A program made the position numbers and the translations under genes. From Myxococcaceae bacterium (GTDB lineage Bacteria; Myxococcota; Myxococcia; Myxococcales; Myxococcaceae): a stretch of DNA of 42,725 bases. Under the pieces are notes generated by a model. It was not told the DNA's origin and ran no database searches. It was given only the letters and a program-made list of their open reading frames with translations. The DNA lies in assembly GCA_020247085.1 (NCBI GenBank), contig JADCJJ010000038.1, positions 1-42,725 of the forward strand. The letters are read 5' to 3'. This document shows, piece after piece, positions 9,681 to 19,019 of this stretch; the stretch's first letter is position 1, and each line of letters opens with the position of its first letter.

Positions 9681-10169
9681 TCACGAAGGCGCTCCCCCGA
9701 GCGCCGCGCGCAGCGTCGCCTCGGCGCTCCTCAGCTTCACGCCCACCGTCTTGCGCGAGTAGCCCGTCTTCGCGGCCACCTCGTCCTGCGTGAGTCCATC
9801 GAGCCAGTGCAGCATCGCCATCTCCCGCGTCGTCTCATCCAGCACCGCCAGCTCGCTGCCCAGACACACCCGGTCCTCCACCGAGCCGGGCGCCGGGCGG
9901 TCGAGCCAGGCCGACAGGCGCCCGAGCAGCCCCACCGGCTCGGCCCGCCGGCGCTGGGCGAGCTGGTCGAAGCACACCCGCGCCGCCACCGCGTAGAGCC
10001 ACGGCAGCAGGGCCTTCACCTCGGCTCCCGGCGGGTACCGCCGAACGCGCACGAAGGTCTCCTGCAGCGCGTCGTTGGCGTCGCTGTCGGTGCCGAGGAG
10101 CGCGCGGCAACGACGGTGCACGAAGGCCCCGTAGCGCGCGTAGAGCTGCCCCAGCGCCTCGTTCGTCAC
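9681..10169 (-). CDS. ECF-type RNA polymerase sigma factor
   Basis: Sigma2-like DANDALQETFVRVRRYPP...LLPWLYAVAARVCFDQLA; sigma4-like MLHWLDGLTQDEVAAKTGYSRKTVGVKLRSAEATLR. Confidence 0.9.
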   Translation of the reverse strand: MTNEALGQLYARYGAFVHRRCRALLGTDSDANDALQETFVRVRRYPPGAEVKALLPWLYAVAARVCFDQLAQRRRAEPVGLLGRLSAWLDRPAPGSVEDRVCLGSELAVLDETTREMAMLHWLDGLTQDEVAAKTGYSRKTVGVKLRSAEATLRAALGGAPS

Positions 10170-10243
10170 GATCAGCGTCGTCTTCTAGCAGGCCCGCCCG
10201 GCCACTCCCGAAGCGGTGGCGCGCCGGCGTGACGCGCGCGCCC

Positions 10244-13009
10244 TCACGGCACCACCTGCACCATCACCGCGGCGCTGACCGCGCCCCGCACCGCGCTGAC
10301 CGAGGCGCTCCCCGGCGAGAGGCCCTTCACCTCGCCCTGCCACGGCCAGGCGTTGCTGACCGCGGCCACGCCCGGCGCGCTCGACAGCCACGTCACGTAG
10401 GGCGTGACGTCGAGCTCAGAGCCGTCCGAGAAGGTGCCCCGCGCCGAGAGCTGCCGTGTCTGCTGCGCCGGCAGCGACCCGGTTACCGGCGAGGCGATGG
10501 TGAGGCTCGCGAGGGTGGCGGCGGTGACGGTGACGGTGGTGGAGCCCTGCACGCCGCCCAGCGTCGCGGTGACGGTGGCCGTGCCGGCTTGAATCGGCTG
10601 CAGCCAGGCATACCCGCTGCTCACCGAGGCGACGCCCGGCGCGCTCGACGTCCACGACACGACACCCGTCAGGTCGCGCGTGGTGTTGTCGCTGTAGACG
10701 CCCGTCGCGCGGAGCGAGGTGTCGAACCCGACCGGCAGGCGGGGCGAGAACGGCGTCACCTGCAGCTGCCGCAGCGTGGCGCTCGTCACCGTCACCACCG
10801 TCGCCGCGGACACCCCCGCGAAGGTCGCGGTGATGGTGGCGCTGCCGGGGCGCAGCGCCGTGAGCAGGCCCTTGTCCTGCGAGCCGTTGCCGACCGTCAC
10901 CACCGCCGGGTCCGACGACGTCCACGAGGCGACGTAGCGCAGGTACTGGGTGGTGAGGTCGCTGTACACGCCCGTCGCGGCGAGCTCGGCGTACGCGCCG
11001 ACGGGGAGCGACGGCCGCGCGGGGCTGACGTCGAGCCGCGCGAGCGTCGCGCTCGTCACGGTGACCTGCACCGCCGCCGGCGGCACGCCGGGCAGCGTCG
11101 CGGTGATGGTGGTGGTGCCGGGCTGACGGCTGTCGAGGTACGCGTAGCCCTGCGACACCAGCACCTCGGCCACCGTCGCGTTCGACGACGCCCACCGCAC
11201 CTGCGCGGTGACGGGCATCGTCGAGCCGTCGGAGGAGGCGGCGGTCGCCTCGAAGCCGAAGGGCACCCCCAGCGGCACCGCCAGCACACCAGGGCTGATG
11301 GAGAGCTGCACCAGCGTGGGCGGCTCGACGCGCACCATCGCCACCGCGGTGCGCCCCTGGAAGACCGCCTGTACGCTGGCGGTGCCCGACGCCTCCCCTC
11401 GCACCAGCCCGCGGCTGCTCACCGAGGCCAGCTGGGGCGCCCGGCTGCTCCACGCCGCCAGGGCGGTGACGTCGCGCACCGTGCCGTCGGACGAGAAGGC
11501 GAGCGCCCGGAGCTGCGTGCTGCGGCCGGCCTCGACGCTGACCTGCCCGGGGGCCACCTCGAGGGCTTGCAGCGTCGCCGCCTGCACGGTGACGTCGGCC
11601 TGGGCGCGCACGCCGGCCAGCTCGGCCCGAACGCGCGTTGCGCCGCCGCCGACGCCCCGCACCTGCCCCCTGGCGCCGGCGACGTTCGACACCGCGGCGA
11701 TGGAGGGGTCCTCGCTGGTCCACAGGGCCTGCTCGCTGACGTCGGCGAAGGAGCCATCGGCGAACGACGCGCGCGCGCGCACCGAGACGACGGCGCTGCC
11801 AGCCAGGGCGAGGGTGCGCGGCGTCAGCTCGAGGGCCTGGAGCGCCGCCGCGGTGACGACGACGGGCGCGGTGGCCGACACGCCGCCGAAGCGGGCGGTG
11901 ATGGTGGCCGGGCCTGCCGACAGGCCCGAGACCACCCCGCGCGCGCCCGACGAGGCCACGCTGGCGACGGCCGGCGCCGACGACGAGAAGAGGGCCTGCG
12001 AGGTGACGTCGGCGGTCGAGCCATCGCTGAAGGTCGCGACCAGCCGGAGCGCGCCCTGGCCGCGCACGCTCAGCGTCAGCGAGGCGGGCATGAAGGTGAG
12101 CTGCCGCGCCGTCGCGTCGGTGGCCGTCAGCGTGGCCCGGCCCTCGAGGCCCTGGAGCGTCGCCGTGACCGTGGCCGCGCCCTGCGACTTCGCCACCGCC
12201 AGCCCCTGCGCGTCGACGGCGAAGCTGGGCGCGCTCGAGGCCCACGCCGCCGCGCGGGTGACGTCCACCTCGCTCCCGTCGGCGGCCCTGGCCCGGGCCG
12301 TGAGCTGGATGGCGCCGGCGACGCCGACGGCGGCCTGGCCGGGCGTCACCGCGAGCGAGAGGAAGCGCCCCGAGCGCACGGCGACGGGGGCATCGCCGGT
12401 GACGGCGCCGACGGTGGCCCGCACCGTCACCTCGCCGGGCTCGAGCGCGAGGAAGCGGCCCGGCGAGAGCGCCGCGAGCACCGCCGGGCCGCCTGCCTGC
12501 TGTTCGACGGCCCACTGCGCGGTGGCGGTGACGTCGAGGCGGCTGTCGTCGGTGAGCGTCGCCAACGCCGTGGCGTCGACGACGGCCCCCGGCAGCGTCG
12601 ACCCCTCGGACACCCCCACCTCGATGGTCCGCACCTGCGCCGGCAGCACCGTCACCGACGCCTTCGCCTCGAGCTGGTTCGCCCGCGCCGTCACCAGCAC
12701 CACGCCGGGCGCGACCGCCCGGAGCTGCCCCTGGGTCGAGGTGACGAGGCCCTCAGGCTCGAGCGACAGCGCCGCGGTGGCGGTGACGTCGACGGCGGCG
12801 CCGTCGGGCTGCACGGCCAGCACCTTCAGCGCCGCCGTCGCGCCGAGCGGCAGCACCAGGGCCGCGGGGCTGACCTCGAGCGTCGCCTGCGCGGCGCCGC
12901 CCCCCGCGCCCCCGTCACCGCCCGGCGGGAGCTCGGCGCTCGGCGTCAGACAGGCGCTCGCCCACAGCGCCACCACCACCCCGGTCATCGTCGTCGCCCT
13001 TCGTCCCAT
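10244..13009 (-). CDS. Lipoprotein with about 10 tandem bacterial Ig-like (BIG2-type) domains
   Basis: MTGVVVALWASACLTPS lipobox; about ten 85-90 aa repeats of the form L.V.P......G....L.A...SDGS..DVT....W.SS.P..A.V...G...G...G.A.VTA...G......VTVT.A.L. Confidence 0.85.
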   Translation of the reverse strand: MGRRATTMTGVVVALWASACLTPSAELPPGGDGGAGGGAAQATLEVSPAALVLPLGATAALKVLAVQPDGAAVDVTATAALSLEPEGLVTSTQGQLRAVAPGVVLVTARANQLEAKASVTVLPAQVRTIEVGVSEGSTLPGAVVDATALATLTDDSRLDVTATAQWAVEQQAGGPAVLAALSPGRFLALEPGEVTVRATVGAVTGDAPVAVRSGRFLSLAVTPGQAAVGVAGAIQLTARARAADGSEVDVTRAAAWASSAPSFAVDAQGLAVAKSQGAATVTATLQGLEGRATLTATDATARQLTFMPASLTLSVRGQGALRLVATFSDGSTADVTSQALFSSSAPAVASVASSGARGVVSGLSAGPATITARFGGVSATAPVVVTAAALQALELTPRTLALAGSAVVSVRARASFADGSFADVSEQALWTSEDPSIAAVSNVAGARGQVRGVGGGATRVRAELAGVRAQADVTVQAATLQALEVAPGQVSVEAGRSTQLRALAFSSDGTVRDVTALAAWSSRAPQLASVSSRGLVRGEASGTASVQAVFQGRTAVAMVRVEPPTLVQLSISPGVLAVPLGVPFGFEATAASSDGSTMPVTAQVRWASSNATVAEVLVSQGYAYLDSRQPGTTTITATLPGVPPAAVQVTVTSATLARLDVSPARPSLPVGAYAELAATGVYSDLTTQYLRYVASWTSSDPAVVTVGNGSQDKGLLTALRPGSATITATFAGVSAATVVTVTSATLRQLQVTPFSPRLPVGFDTSLRATGVYSDNTTRDLTGVVSWTSSAPGVASVSSGYAWLQPIQAGTATVTATLGGVQGSTTVTVTAATLASLTIASPVTGSLPAQQTRQLSARGTFSDGSELDVTPYVTWLSSAPGVAAVSNAWPWQGEVKGLSPGSASVSAVRGAVSAAVMVQVVP

Positions 13010-13190
13010 GGCCGTCCTCGTCGTCTGTGTCGGGGGCGCCGGCCGCGCCCGTGTCCCCTTCAGACCGGGCGAGGGCCTCTTTCTGGGAAGTCGCCCACAG
13101 GCCCGGCACGAGCCCCCAGCGATTCCGAAGAGATGGCCTGCGCGAGGCCAGCGGCGACTTCGCGCGCGCGGGCTGGCAACGTGGAGGCCC

Positions 13191-14774
13191 ATGAGTGCCC
13201 GCCACGCCCTCGACGGCGTCGTCACCGCGCTGCAGCTCCGAACCGACTTTCCACCCGAGGTGATGGCCGAGGCACGCGCGCTGCTCGCCGCGCCGGGCGT
13301 CGATGACCCGGCCCTCGTCGACCGTACCGACCTGCCCTTCGTCACCATCGACAGCGCCACCTCGAGAGACCTCGACCAGGCCGTCCACGTCACCGCGCAG
13401 GGCGACGGACACCTGGTGGCGTACGCCATCGCCGACGCCTCATTCTACGTGCGGCCGGGCAGCGCCCTCTTCGCCGAGGCGCTGCGGCGGGGCGCCAGCT
13501 ACTACTTCCCGGGCTTCTCGGTGCCGATGCTGCCGCGGGAGCTGTGCGAGCACCTCGTCTCGCTCAACCCCGATGGCCCGCGCCGCGCGCTGCTCTTCTG
13601 GCACGTGCTCGACGGCGCGGGGGACGTGGTGTCGACGCGCCTCGAGCGGGCCCGCGTGCGCTCGAGGGCGAAGCTGTCGTTCGGCGACGTGCAGCGCCTC
13701 ATCGACGCTCCGACGACGAGCCCGCTCTCGGGGCGCGACTTCGAGGACAGCCTGCGCCAGCTCAAGACCGTCGGGCAGCGGCGCCTGAAGCTCGCCGCCG
13801 AGCGGGGCCTGGTGCGCTACCGCCGCGAGGAGGCCTCGGTGACGCTCGACGGCGAGGGGCTGGCGTTCTCGGTGATGGAGGTGGTGCGCGACGAGGTCGA
13901 GCTGTGGAACGAGCAGGTGAGTCTGCTGTGCAACGCCGAGGGCGGGCGCGTGTTGCGCGAGTCGAACCACCCGGCGGTGCAGCCCATCTACCGCGTGCAG
14001 GGCGGGCCCGACCCGGCGCGCCTCGAGGCCCTCGCCCGCCTCACCGCCCACCTCTGCGAGCTCGAGGAGTTGCCCGCGCACCCCTGGCGGTGGGACGGCG
14101 CCACGCCGCTGTCCGACTACCTGCGGGGGCTGCCCTCGGGGCCGGCCGGCTCGCGCGACGACCGGCTCGCCCGCGCCTTGACGCGTCAGGCGCTGCTGGT
14201 GAACCTGCGCAGCGAGTACTCGACCTCGCCCGGCCAGCACGTCGGCGTCGGGGCCGAGCCGTACGCGCGCTTCTCGGCGCCGATGCGCGAGCTCGTCGGC
14301 GTCTACCTGCACAAAGAGGCCGTCGAGCTGCTGACCGGCGAGTGCCCGCCGGCCGAGGAGGACGAGCGGCTGCGCGCCGAGGTGGTGCAGGTGGCCAACC
14401 GCGCCCGGCAGACGCAGCGCAAGGTGCAGGACCTGTCGAACGAGGTGGTGCTGGACCGGCTCTTTGCGCCCGAGCTCGCCGCGCCGCGCGCCGGGCGCAC
14501 CGTCTTCACCGGCACCGTGCTGGGGCTGTCGGGCTCGAAGGTGCACGTCAAACTCGACGCGCCGCCCATCGACCTGAAGCTGCTGCTGTTCGACCTGGCC
14601 CCCTTCTTCGGCGGCGCCTGGCTCGAGGTGGCGCGTGAGGGCGCCTGCCTCGTCGCACGGGGCACCACGGCGCCGCTGCTGCGGCTCGGGCAGCCGCTGC
14701 GGCTGCGGGTGCTGCGGCGCGACGAGCGCAGCCGCCGCTGGGTCTTCGAGCCGCTCGGCGCGTTGGCCGCTTGA
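13191..14774 (+). CDS. RNB-domain (RNase II/R family) exoribonuclease
   Basis: FVTIDSATSRDLDQAVHV...YAIADASFYVRPGSALFAEALRRGASYYFPGFSVPMLPRELCEHLVSLNPD; S1-like C-terminus. The longer ORF start upstream is spurious. Confidence 0.88.
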   Translation: MSARHALDGVVTALQLRTDFPPEVMAEARALLAAPGVDDPALVDRTDLPFVTIDSATSRDLDQAVHVTAQGDGHLVAYAIADASFYVRPGSALFAEALRRGASYYFPGFSVPMLPRELCEHLVSLNPDGPRRALLFWHVLDGAGDVVSTRLERARVRSRAKLSFGDVQRLIDAPTTSPLSGRDFEDSLRQLKTVGQRRLKLAAERGLVRYRREEASVTLDGEGLAFSVMEVVRDEVELWNEQVSLLCNAEGGRVLRESNHPAVQPIYRVQGGPDPARLEALARLTAHLCELEELPAHPWRWDGATPLSDYLRGLPSGPAGSRDDRLARALTRQALLVNLRSEYSTSPGQHVGVGAEPYARFSAPMRELVGVYLHKEAVELLTGECPPAEEDERLRAEVVQVANRARQTQRKVQDLSNEVVLDRLFAPELAAPRAGRTVFTGTVLGLSGSKVHVKLDAPPIDLKLLLFDLAPFFGGAWLEVAREGACLVARGTTAPLLRLGQPLRLRVLRRDERSRRWVFEPLGALAA

Positions 14775-14840
14775 CCCAGCACCACCCGTCTGTCCGTGGC
14801 GGATGGGTGGCACGGGGGCTACGGTCCACCTCTTCTCCCG

Positions 14841-16349
14841 ATGGGCCCGACCGGCACCAGCGTCACCGCGATTCGCGACCCGCTCATCGGGGTGCGGGTG
14901 CTCGGGTACGAAATCGTCCGGGTCATCGGCCTGGGCGGCATGGGGCAGGTGTACGAGGCCGTCGAGCGCACCATCGGGCGTCGCGCCGCCGTCAAGGTGC
15001 TGCGCCCCGACGTCGCCGAGCGCAAGGACTACATCGCGCGCCTCAAGGGTGAGGCGCGCACGGCCAACGCCGTGCGGCACCGCGGCATCATCGACGTCTT
15101 CGGCTTTGCCGAGTTGCCCGATGGGCGGCAGGCCATCGTCATGGAGTACCTCGACGGCGTTCCGCTCGACGTCGAGCTGCGACGGTACGCCGACGCTGGC
15201 CGCCTCATGCCGGCGCTCGAGGTCATCAACCTCATCGACGAGCTGACGTCGGTGCTGAGCGCCGCGCACACCGCCGGCGTCGTCCACCGCGACCTCAAGC
15301 CCACCAACATCTTCCTGTCGAAGGCCCCCGACGGCACGAAGACCCTCAAGGTGCTCGACTTCGGCATCGCGAAGTTCGACGCGCATGCATCGCTCGACAC
15401 GGCCGCCAACACGGTGCTCGGCACCCCGCACTACATCGCGCCGGAGCAGGCGGCCGGGAGGCCGGCGGCGCCGTCGATGGACCTGTACGCGCTCGGCGTC
15501 ATCGCCTTCGAGCTCTTCACCGGACGCCTGCCCTTCCAGTACCGGGAGGCGATGGCGTTGCTGCTGGCGCACCAGCAAGAGGCGCCGCTGCGGCCCTCGA
15601 GCATCAACCAGAGTCTACCCGCCGTCGTCGACGACTTCGTGCTCACCCTGCTGGCCAAGCGGCCCGAGGCGCGCTTCACGTCGGCCGCCGAGGCGCGCAG
15701 CCGCCTCGCGTTGCTTCGCCGAACCCTGGGCGACACCACGGCGCGGGACACCGACCCACAGCTCGAGGCGCATGAGGAGACGCTCCGTGTCCGACGCGCG
15801 CGGCGCCGGCCGTGGACGTGGGCCGCCTTCGGCGTCGGGGTCGGCGCAGCCCTGGTGCTCGCGGTCGCCGGAGCGGTGCGCGTGGCGACGCGCCCGGAGC
15901 CCCCCCTCATCACCCCGCCGCCACCCGAGCTCGCCCCGACGAGGTCCCTCGAGCCCGTGGCCATCCCCGAGGCGCCCCCACCCGTCGAAGCGGCGCCGCC
16001 CGCTCCCGACGCGCCGCCGGCCCCGGAGCCCACGGCGGTGCCCGGTGAGCCGCCGACGCCAGCGCTGCCCCTGCCCGCGCCGACGGCGCTCGCCCGCCCG
16101 CCACAGGGCCAGGTGCAGCGGGAGCGCGTCGCGTCCGCCGAGGAGCTCCGCAAGGCGCTCCAGCGCCTCGAGCGCTTCAAGCTGCGCCTCCAGAAGGCCG
16201 AAGCCGAGGCCGATGGGCTCGAGTACGACGTCATCGACAGCACGCGTCGGCAGCTGCTCGACGAGCGCAACCCGATGACGCCCGCGGCCGTCGAGAAGGC
16301 GCTGGCCAACGTCGACGCGGTGGTCACGGCGCTCGAGGCGAACCGCTGA
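14841..16349 (+). CDS. Serine/threonine protein kinase with TM segment
   Basis: VIGLGGMGQVYEAVE, AAVKVL, HRDLKPTNIFLS, DFGIAKFD; TM TWAAFGVGVGAALVLAVAGAV. Confidence 0.93.
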   Translation: MGPTGTSVTAIRDPLIGVRVLGYEIVRVIGLGGMGQVYEAVERTIGRRAAVKVLRPDVAERKDYIARLKGEARTANAVRHRGIIDVFGFAELPDGRQAIVMEYLDGVPLDVELRRYADAGRLMPALEVINLIDELTSVLSAAHTAGVVHRDLKPTNIFLSKAPDGTKTLKVLDFGIAKFDAHASLDTAANTVLGTPHYIAPEQAAGRPAAPSMDLYALGVIAFELFTGRLPFQYREAMALLLAHQQEAPLRPSSINQSLPAVVDDFVLTLLAKRPEARFTSAAEARSRLALLRRTLGDTTARDTDPQLEAHEETLRVRRARRRPWTWAAFGVGVGAALVLAVAGAVRVATRPEPPLITPPPPELAPTRSLEPVAIPEAPPPVEAAPPAPDAPPAPEPTAVPGEPPTPALPLPAPTALARPPQGQVQRERVASAEELRKALQRLERFKLRLQKAEAEADGLEYDVIDSTRRQLLDERNPMTPAAVEKALANVDAVVTALEANR

Positions 16350-17793
16350 CGCCCCCCGCCGGCGCGGCGCGAGGCAGCGACAGCGAGAACACGGTGCGCC
16401 CCGGCCGCGAGCTGACGGCGAGGGCGCCGCCGTTGGCCTCGACGAGCTTTCGAGCGAGCGGCAGGCCCAGGCCCGTGCCCTTCTCCCGCGTGGTGAAGAA
16501 CGGCTCGAAGATTCGGGCCTGAACGTCGGGTGGAATGCCAGGGCCCTCGTCACGCACCTCGACGACGGCGACGCCCCCTTCGACGCGGCCCGAGAGCGAC
16601 ACCGTCTGCCCACGGCTCGAGGCCTGCACCGCGTTCTTCACCAGGTTCACCAGCGCGCTCGTCACCAGCGACTCGTCGGCGTCGACCGTCACGTCGGGCA
16701 CCTCGACGGCGAGCGCGACCCCGCGCCCCTCGGCCTCACCCTGCAGGTGGGCGACGGCCCCGGCGACGAAGCGGCGCAGCTCGACGGGCGCGCGCGACAC
16801 CTTCTGCTCACGCGCGAAGGCGAGGAAGTCGTCGACGATGCGGCCGAGGTAGTCGAGCTCACGGCGAATGCGCCCCAGGTGGGCCCGCGCCTCGGCCAGG
16901 TCCGGGGTCGGGGCCCGCAGCTCCTCGTCGAGCAGCCCCGAGAAGAGCTCGATGCCGCCCAGCGGGTTCTTCACCTCGTGGGCCACGCCGCCCAGCATCA
17001 GCTTGAGCTGCCGGTCGCGGCTCTCGAGGCCGGCGCGCATGGCCTCGAGCTCGTGGGCGAGCGCCAGCACCTCGCGCGCTGAGGCCGTCGAGGCGACCGG
17101 CGTCGCCAGGTCACCGCGGCCAATCTGCTGCGCGCTCCGCACCAGCACCTCGAGCGGGCGCGACACCGCCCGCGCCGACAGCACCGCCGCCGCGGCGAGC
17201 AGCACCAGCGTCACCGCCAGCAGGCCGAGGAAGGCGCGCCGCAGGTCGTCGAGCGGGCCGAAGAAGGCGGCGTTGCCCTCGACGGCCACCACCGCCACCA
17301 CCCGCCCGTCCTGCAGCAACGGGGCGTACCCTGCCTTGTAGAAGGTGCCATCCTGGCCACGGAAGAGCACCTGCGAGGCGGTGCGCGCGCCGCCGAAGAC
17401 GAGCTCGAGCTCGAGGGCGTCGCGCAGCAGGTCGGGCACCTCGGCGCCGGGTGGCAGGCCGCCCCCCACGTCGAGGCGCGCCCGGCGCTCCGCGTCGAAC
17501 ACCAGCACCCGCCGCAGCCCCGCGGTGCGGCGCACGGCCTCGAGGGTCTTCGTCAGCGCGCGGAAGGTGCGGCTGCCCTCGTCGCGCGCGTCTTCGGCCG
17601 TGAGCGCCAGCACCCGCTCGGCCGAGAGCTGCGAGGCCACCGAGGCCGCCACGTCGGCGAGCGCCTGGCCGAGCTGCTGCTCGAGCACGTTGCGGCTGGC
17701 GCTGAAGAGCAGGAAGCCGCCCAGCGACAGCACCAGCAGCGTCGGAGCCAGGAAGGCGAGCAGCAGGCGCGCGCGCAGCGTCACGCGCGGCAT
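16324..17793 (-). CDS. Membrane sensor histidine kinase (HAMP-HisKA-HATPase)
   Basis: Two N-terminal TM regions; VAHEVKNPLGGIELF (H-box); LVNLVKNAVQA (N-box); DEGPGIP and TGLGLPLARKLVEANGG (G-boxes). Confidence 0.93.
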   Translation of the reverse strand: MPRVTLRARLLLAFLAPTLLVLSLGGFLLFSASRNVLEQQLGQALADVAASVASQLSAERVLALTAEDARDEGSRTFRALTKTLEAVRRTAGLRRVLVFDAERRARLDVGGGLPPGAEVPDLLRDALELELVFGGARTASQVLFRGQDGTFYKAGYAPLLQDGRVVAVVAVEGNAAFFGPLDDLRRAFLGLLAVTLVLLAAAAVLSARAVSRPLEVLVRSAQQIGRGDLATPVASTASAREVLALAHELEAMRAGLESRDRQLKLMLGGVAHEVKNPLGGIELFSGLLDEELRAPTPDLAEARAHLGRIRRELDYLGRIVDDFLAFAREQKVSRAPVELRRFVAGAVAHLQGEAEGRGVALAVEVPDVTVDADESLVTSALVNLVKNAVQASSRGQTVSLSGRVEGGVAVVEVRDEGPGIPPDVQARIFEPFFTTREKGTGLGLPLARKLVEANGGALAVSSRPGRTVFSLSLPRAAPAGGVSGSPRAP

Positions 17794-17816
17794 TCAACCC
17801 GACGCCATGGGGCCCG

Positions 17817-18176
17817 TCAGTTCTTCTTCGCCTGCCGGCTGGCGAGAATCTCTTCCACCAGCGCCATCGACTCGTCGTCGAAGTTGACGAACTCGACGCC
17901 CATGCCCGCGACGCGCCCCTTCACGCCCGGGGGGTTCACCCGCACCACGCGCCCCATGCCCTCGATGAGCCGGCTCCCGTCGGCCAGCGTGAACTGCAGG
18001 TAGATGACGCTGCCCTCTTCTCTCGGCTCGTCGGTGCGAATGAAGATGCCGCCCATCGACAGGTTCACCGAGTACTCCGCCAGGAAGTCCTCGAAGGTGT
18101 TGAACCGGTACTGCACGAGGATGGAGAGCGGCGTGCGGGGGAACCGACGTTTCTCCGAGCCGTCGCTGTCGCTCAT
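17817..18176 (-). CDS. PilZ domain protein
   Basis: KRRFPRTPL (RxxxR) and NLSMGGIF ([D/N]xSxxG). Confidence 0.85.
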   Translation of the reverse strand: MSDSDGSEKRRFPRTPLSILVQYRFNTFEDFLAEYSVNLSMGGIFIRTDEPREEGSVIYLQFTLADGSRLIEGMGRVVRVNPPGVKGRVAGMGVEFVNFDDESMALVEEILASRQAKKN

Positions 18177-18229
18177 GACGCGACCTTAACCCTGCGGGCA
18201 GCCCCGCGCCGCAGCCTCGACACCCGGGC

Positions 18230-19015
18230 TCACCGGAAGGCGCGCAGGAGCCAGGGCAGCACCCGGCCCGTCGTCACCAGCCCCATGTGGTCGAACCGCT
18301 CCGACTGGAACGACACCAGCCGCGCCGCGCGCACCTGCGGGGGCAGCTCGTCGTACAGGTACGGCAGGTCATCGAGCCTGGCGGCCTCGGGGTGCCGGGC
18401 CAGGAACCACTCGGCGCGCTGCTGGGTGTCGAAGCCGACGAGCACGAGCTGGCGGGTCTTCGCCTCGGCGCTCGTCACCCAGGCGCGGAACTCGTCGTCG
18501 TTGCCGTAGAGGCCGTCGACGAGGATGACGCGCTCGAGCGGGGCGTGGGAGAGCCACTCGACGATGGTCTTGTAGGCGCCGCTGTGCCCGACGACGACGA
18601 GCCGGGCGGGCAGCCGCTGCTTCGTGCGCTGCGCCACCACGGCGAGCAGCTCGGTGACGTCGGGCCAGAGCACCGGGTCTCGGCCGCCGCTGCGCGCCTC
18701 GGGCACGACGAAGACGGCGTTGCGCCCCGAGTCGCGGAACTGGGTGAGCAGCTGGTGGTCGAGCACCGCCCGGTCGACGTCGGTGAAGAAGCCGTGCACG
18801 TAGACGACGGTGACGGCAGTCGCGGGCGAGAAGCGGCGCGGGCGCCAGACGTGCACCGCGCCCCGGTCCTTCGTGCCGAAGCGCCAGTGCCGCCCGTCCT
18901 CGTTGAGCTGCTCGACGTGCTCGGCCACGGTCGTCGCCCGCACCGAGGCCATGGCCGGAGAGAGCCCCTCGGCGGGCGCCTGGCACAGGGCGAGGGCAAC
19001 GACGACGGCCAGCAT
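18230..19015 (-). CDS. Putative exported alpha/beta-hydrolase-like protein
   Basis: MLAVVVALALCQAPA; TVVYVHGFF; VVVGHSGAYKTIVEWLS (GxSxG); LVDGLYGNDD. Confidence 0.75.
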   Translation of the reverse strand: MLAVVVALALCQAPAEGLSPAMASVRATTVAEHVEQLNEDGRHWRFGTKDRGAVHVWRPRRFSPATAVTVVYVHGFFTDVDRAVLDHQLLTQFRDSGRNAVFVVPEARSGGRDPVLWPDVTELLAVVAQRTKQRLPARLVVVGHSGAYKTIVEWLSHAPLERVILVDGLYGNDDEFRAWVTSAEAKTRQLVLVGFDTQQRAEWFLARHPEAARLDDLPYLYDELPPQVRAARLVSFQSERFDHMGLVTTGRVLPWLLRAFR

Positions 19016-19019
19016 CGCG

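Noticed and set aside
11208-13190. Upstream part of the 1188-aa ORF that contains the RNB ribonuclease
   Set aside because: Only the part from ATG 13191 matches RNB; the rest is antisense to the BIG2 gene.
10229-13306. 1025-aa plus-strand ORF
   Set aside because: Antisense to the BIG2-repeat gene; the R/H/G-rich low-complexity translation is typical of a shadow ORF in high-GC DNA.
13191-14774. DLDQA in place of DLDDA in the RNB active site as a sign of an inactive enzyme
   Set aside because: Three of the catalytic aspartates remain, and I recall DLDQA as a known variant in bacterial RNB proteins.
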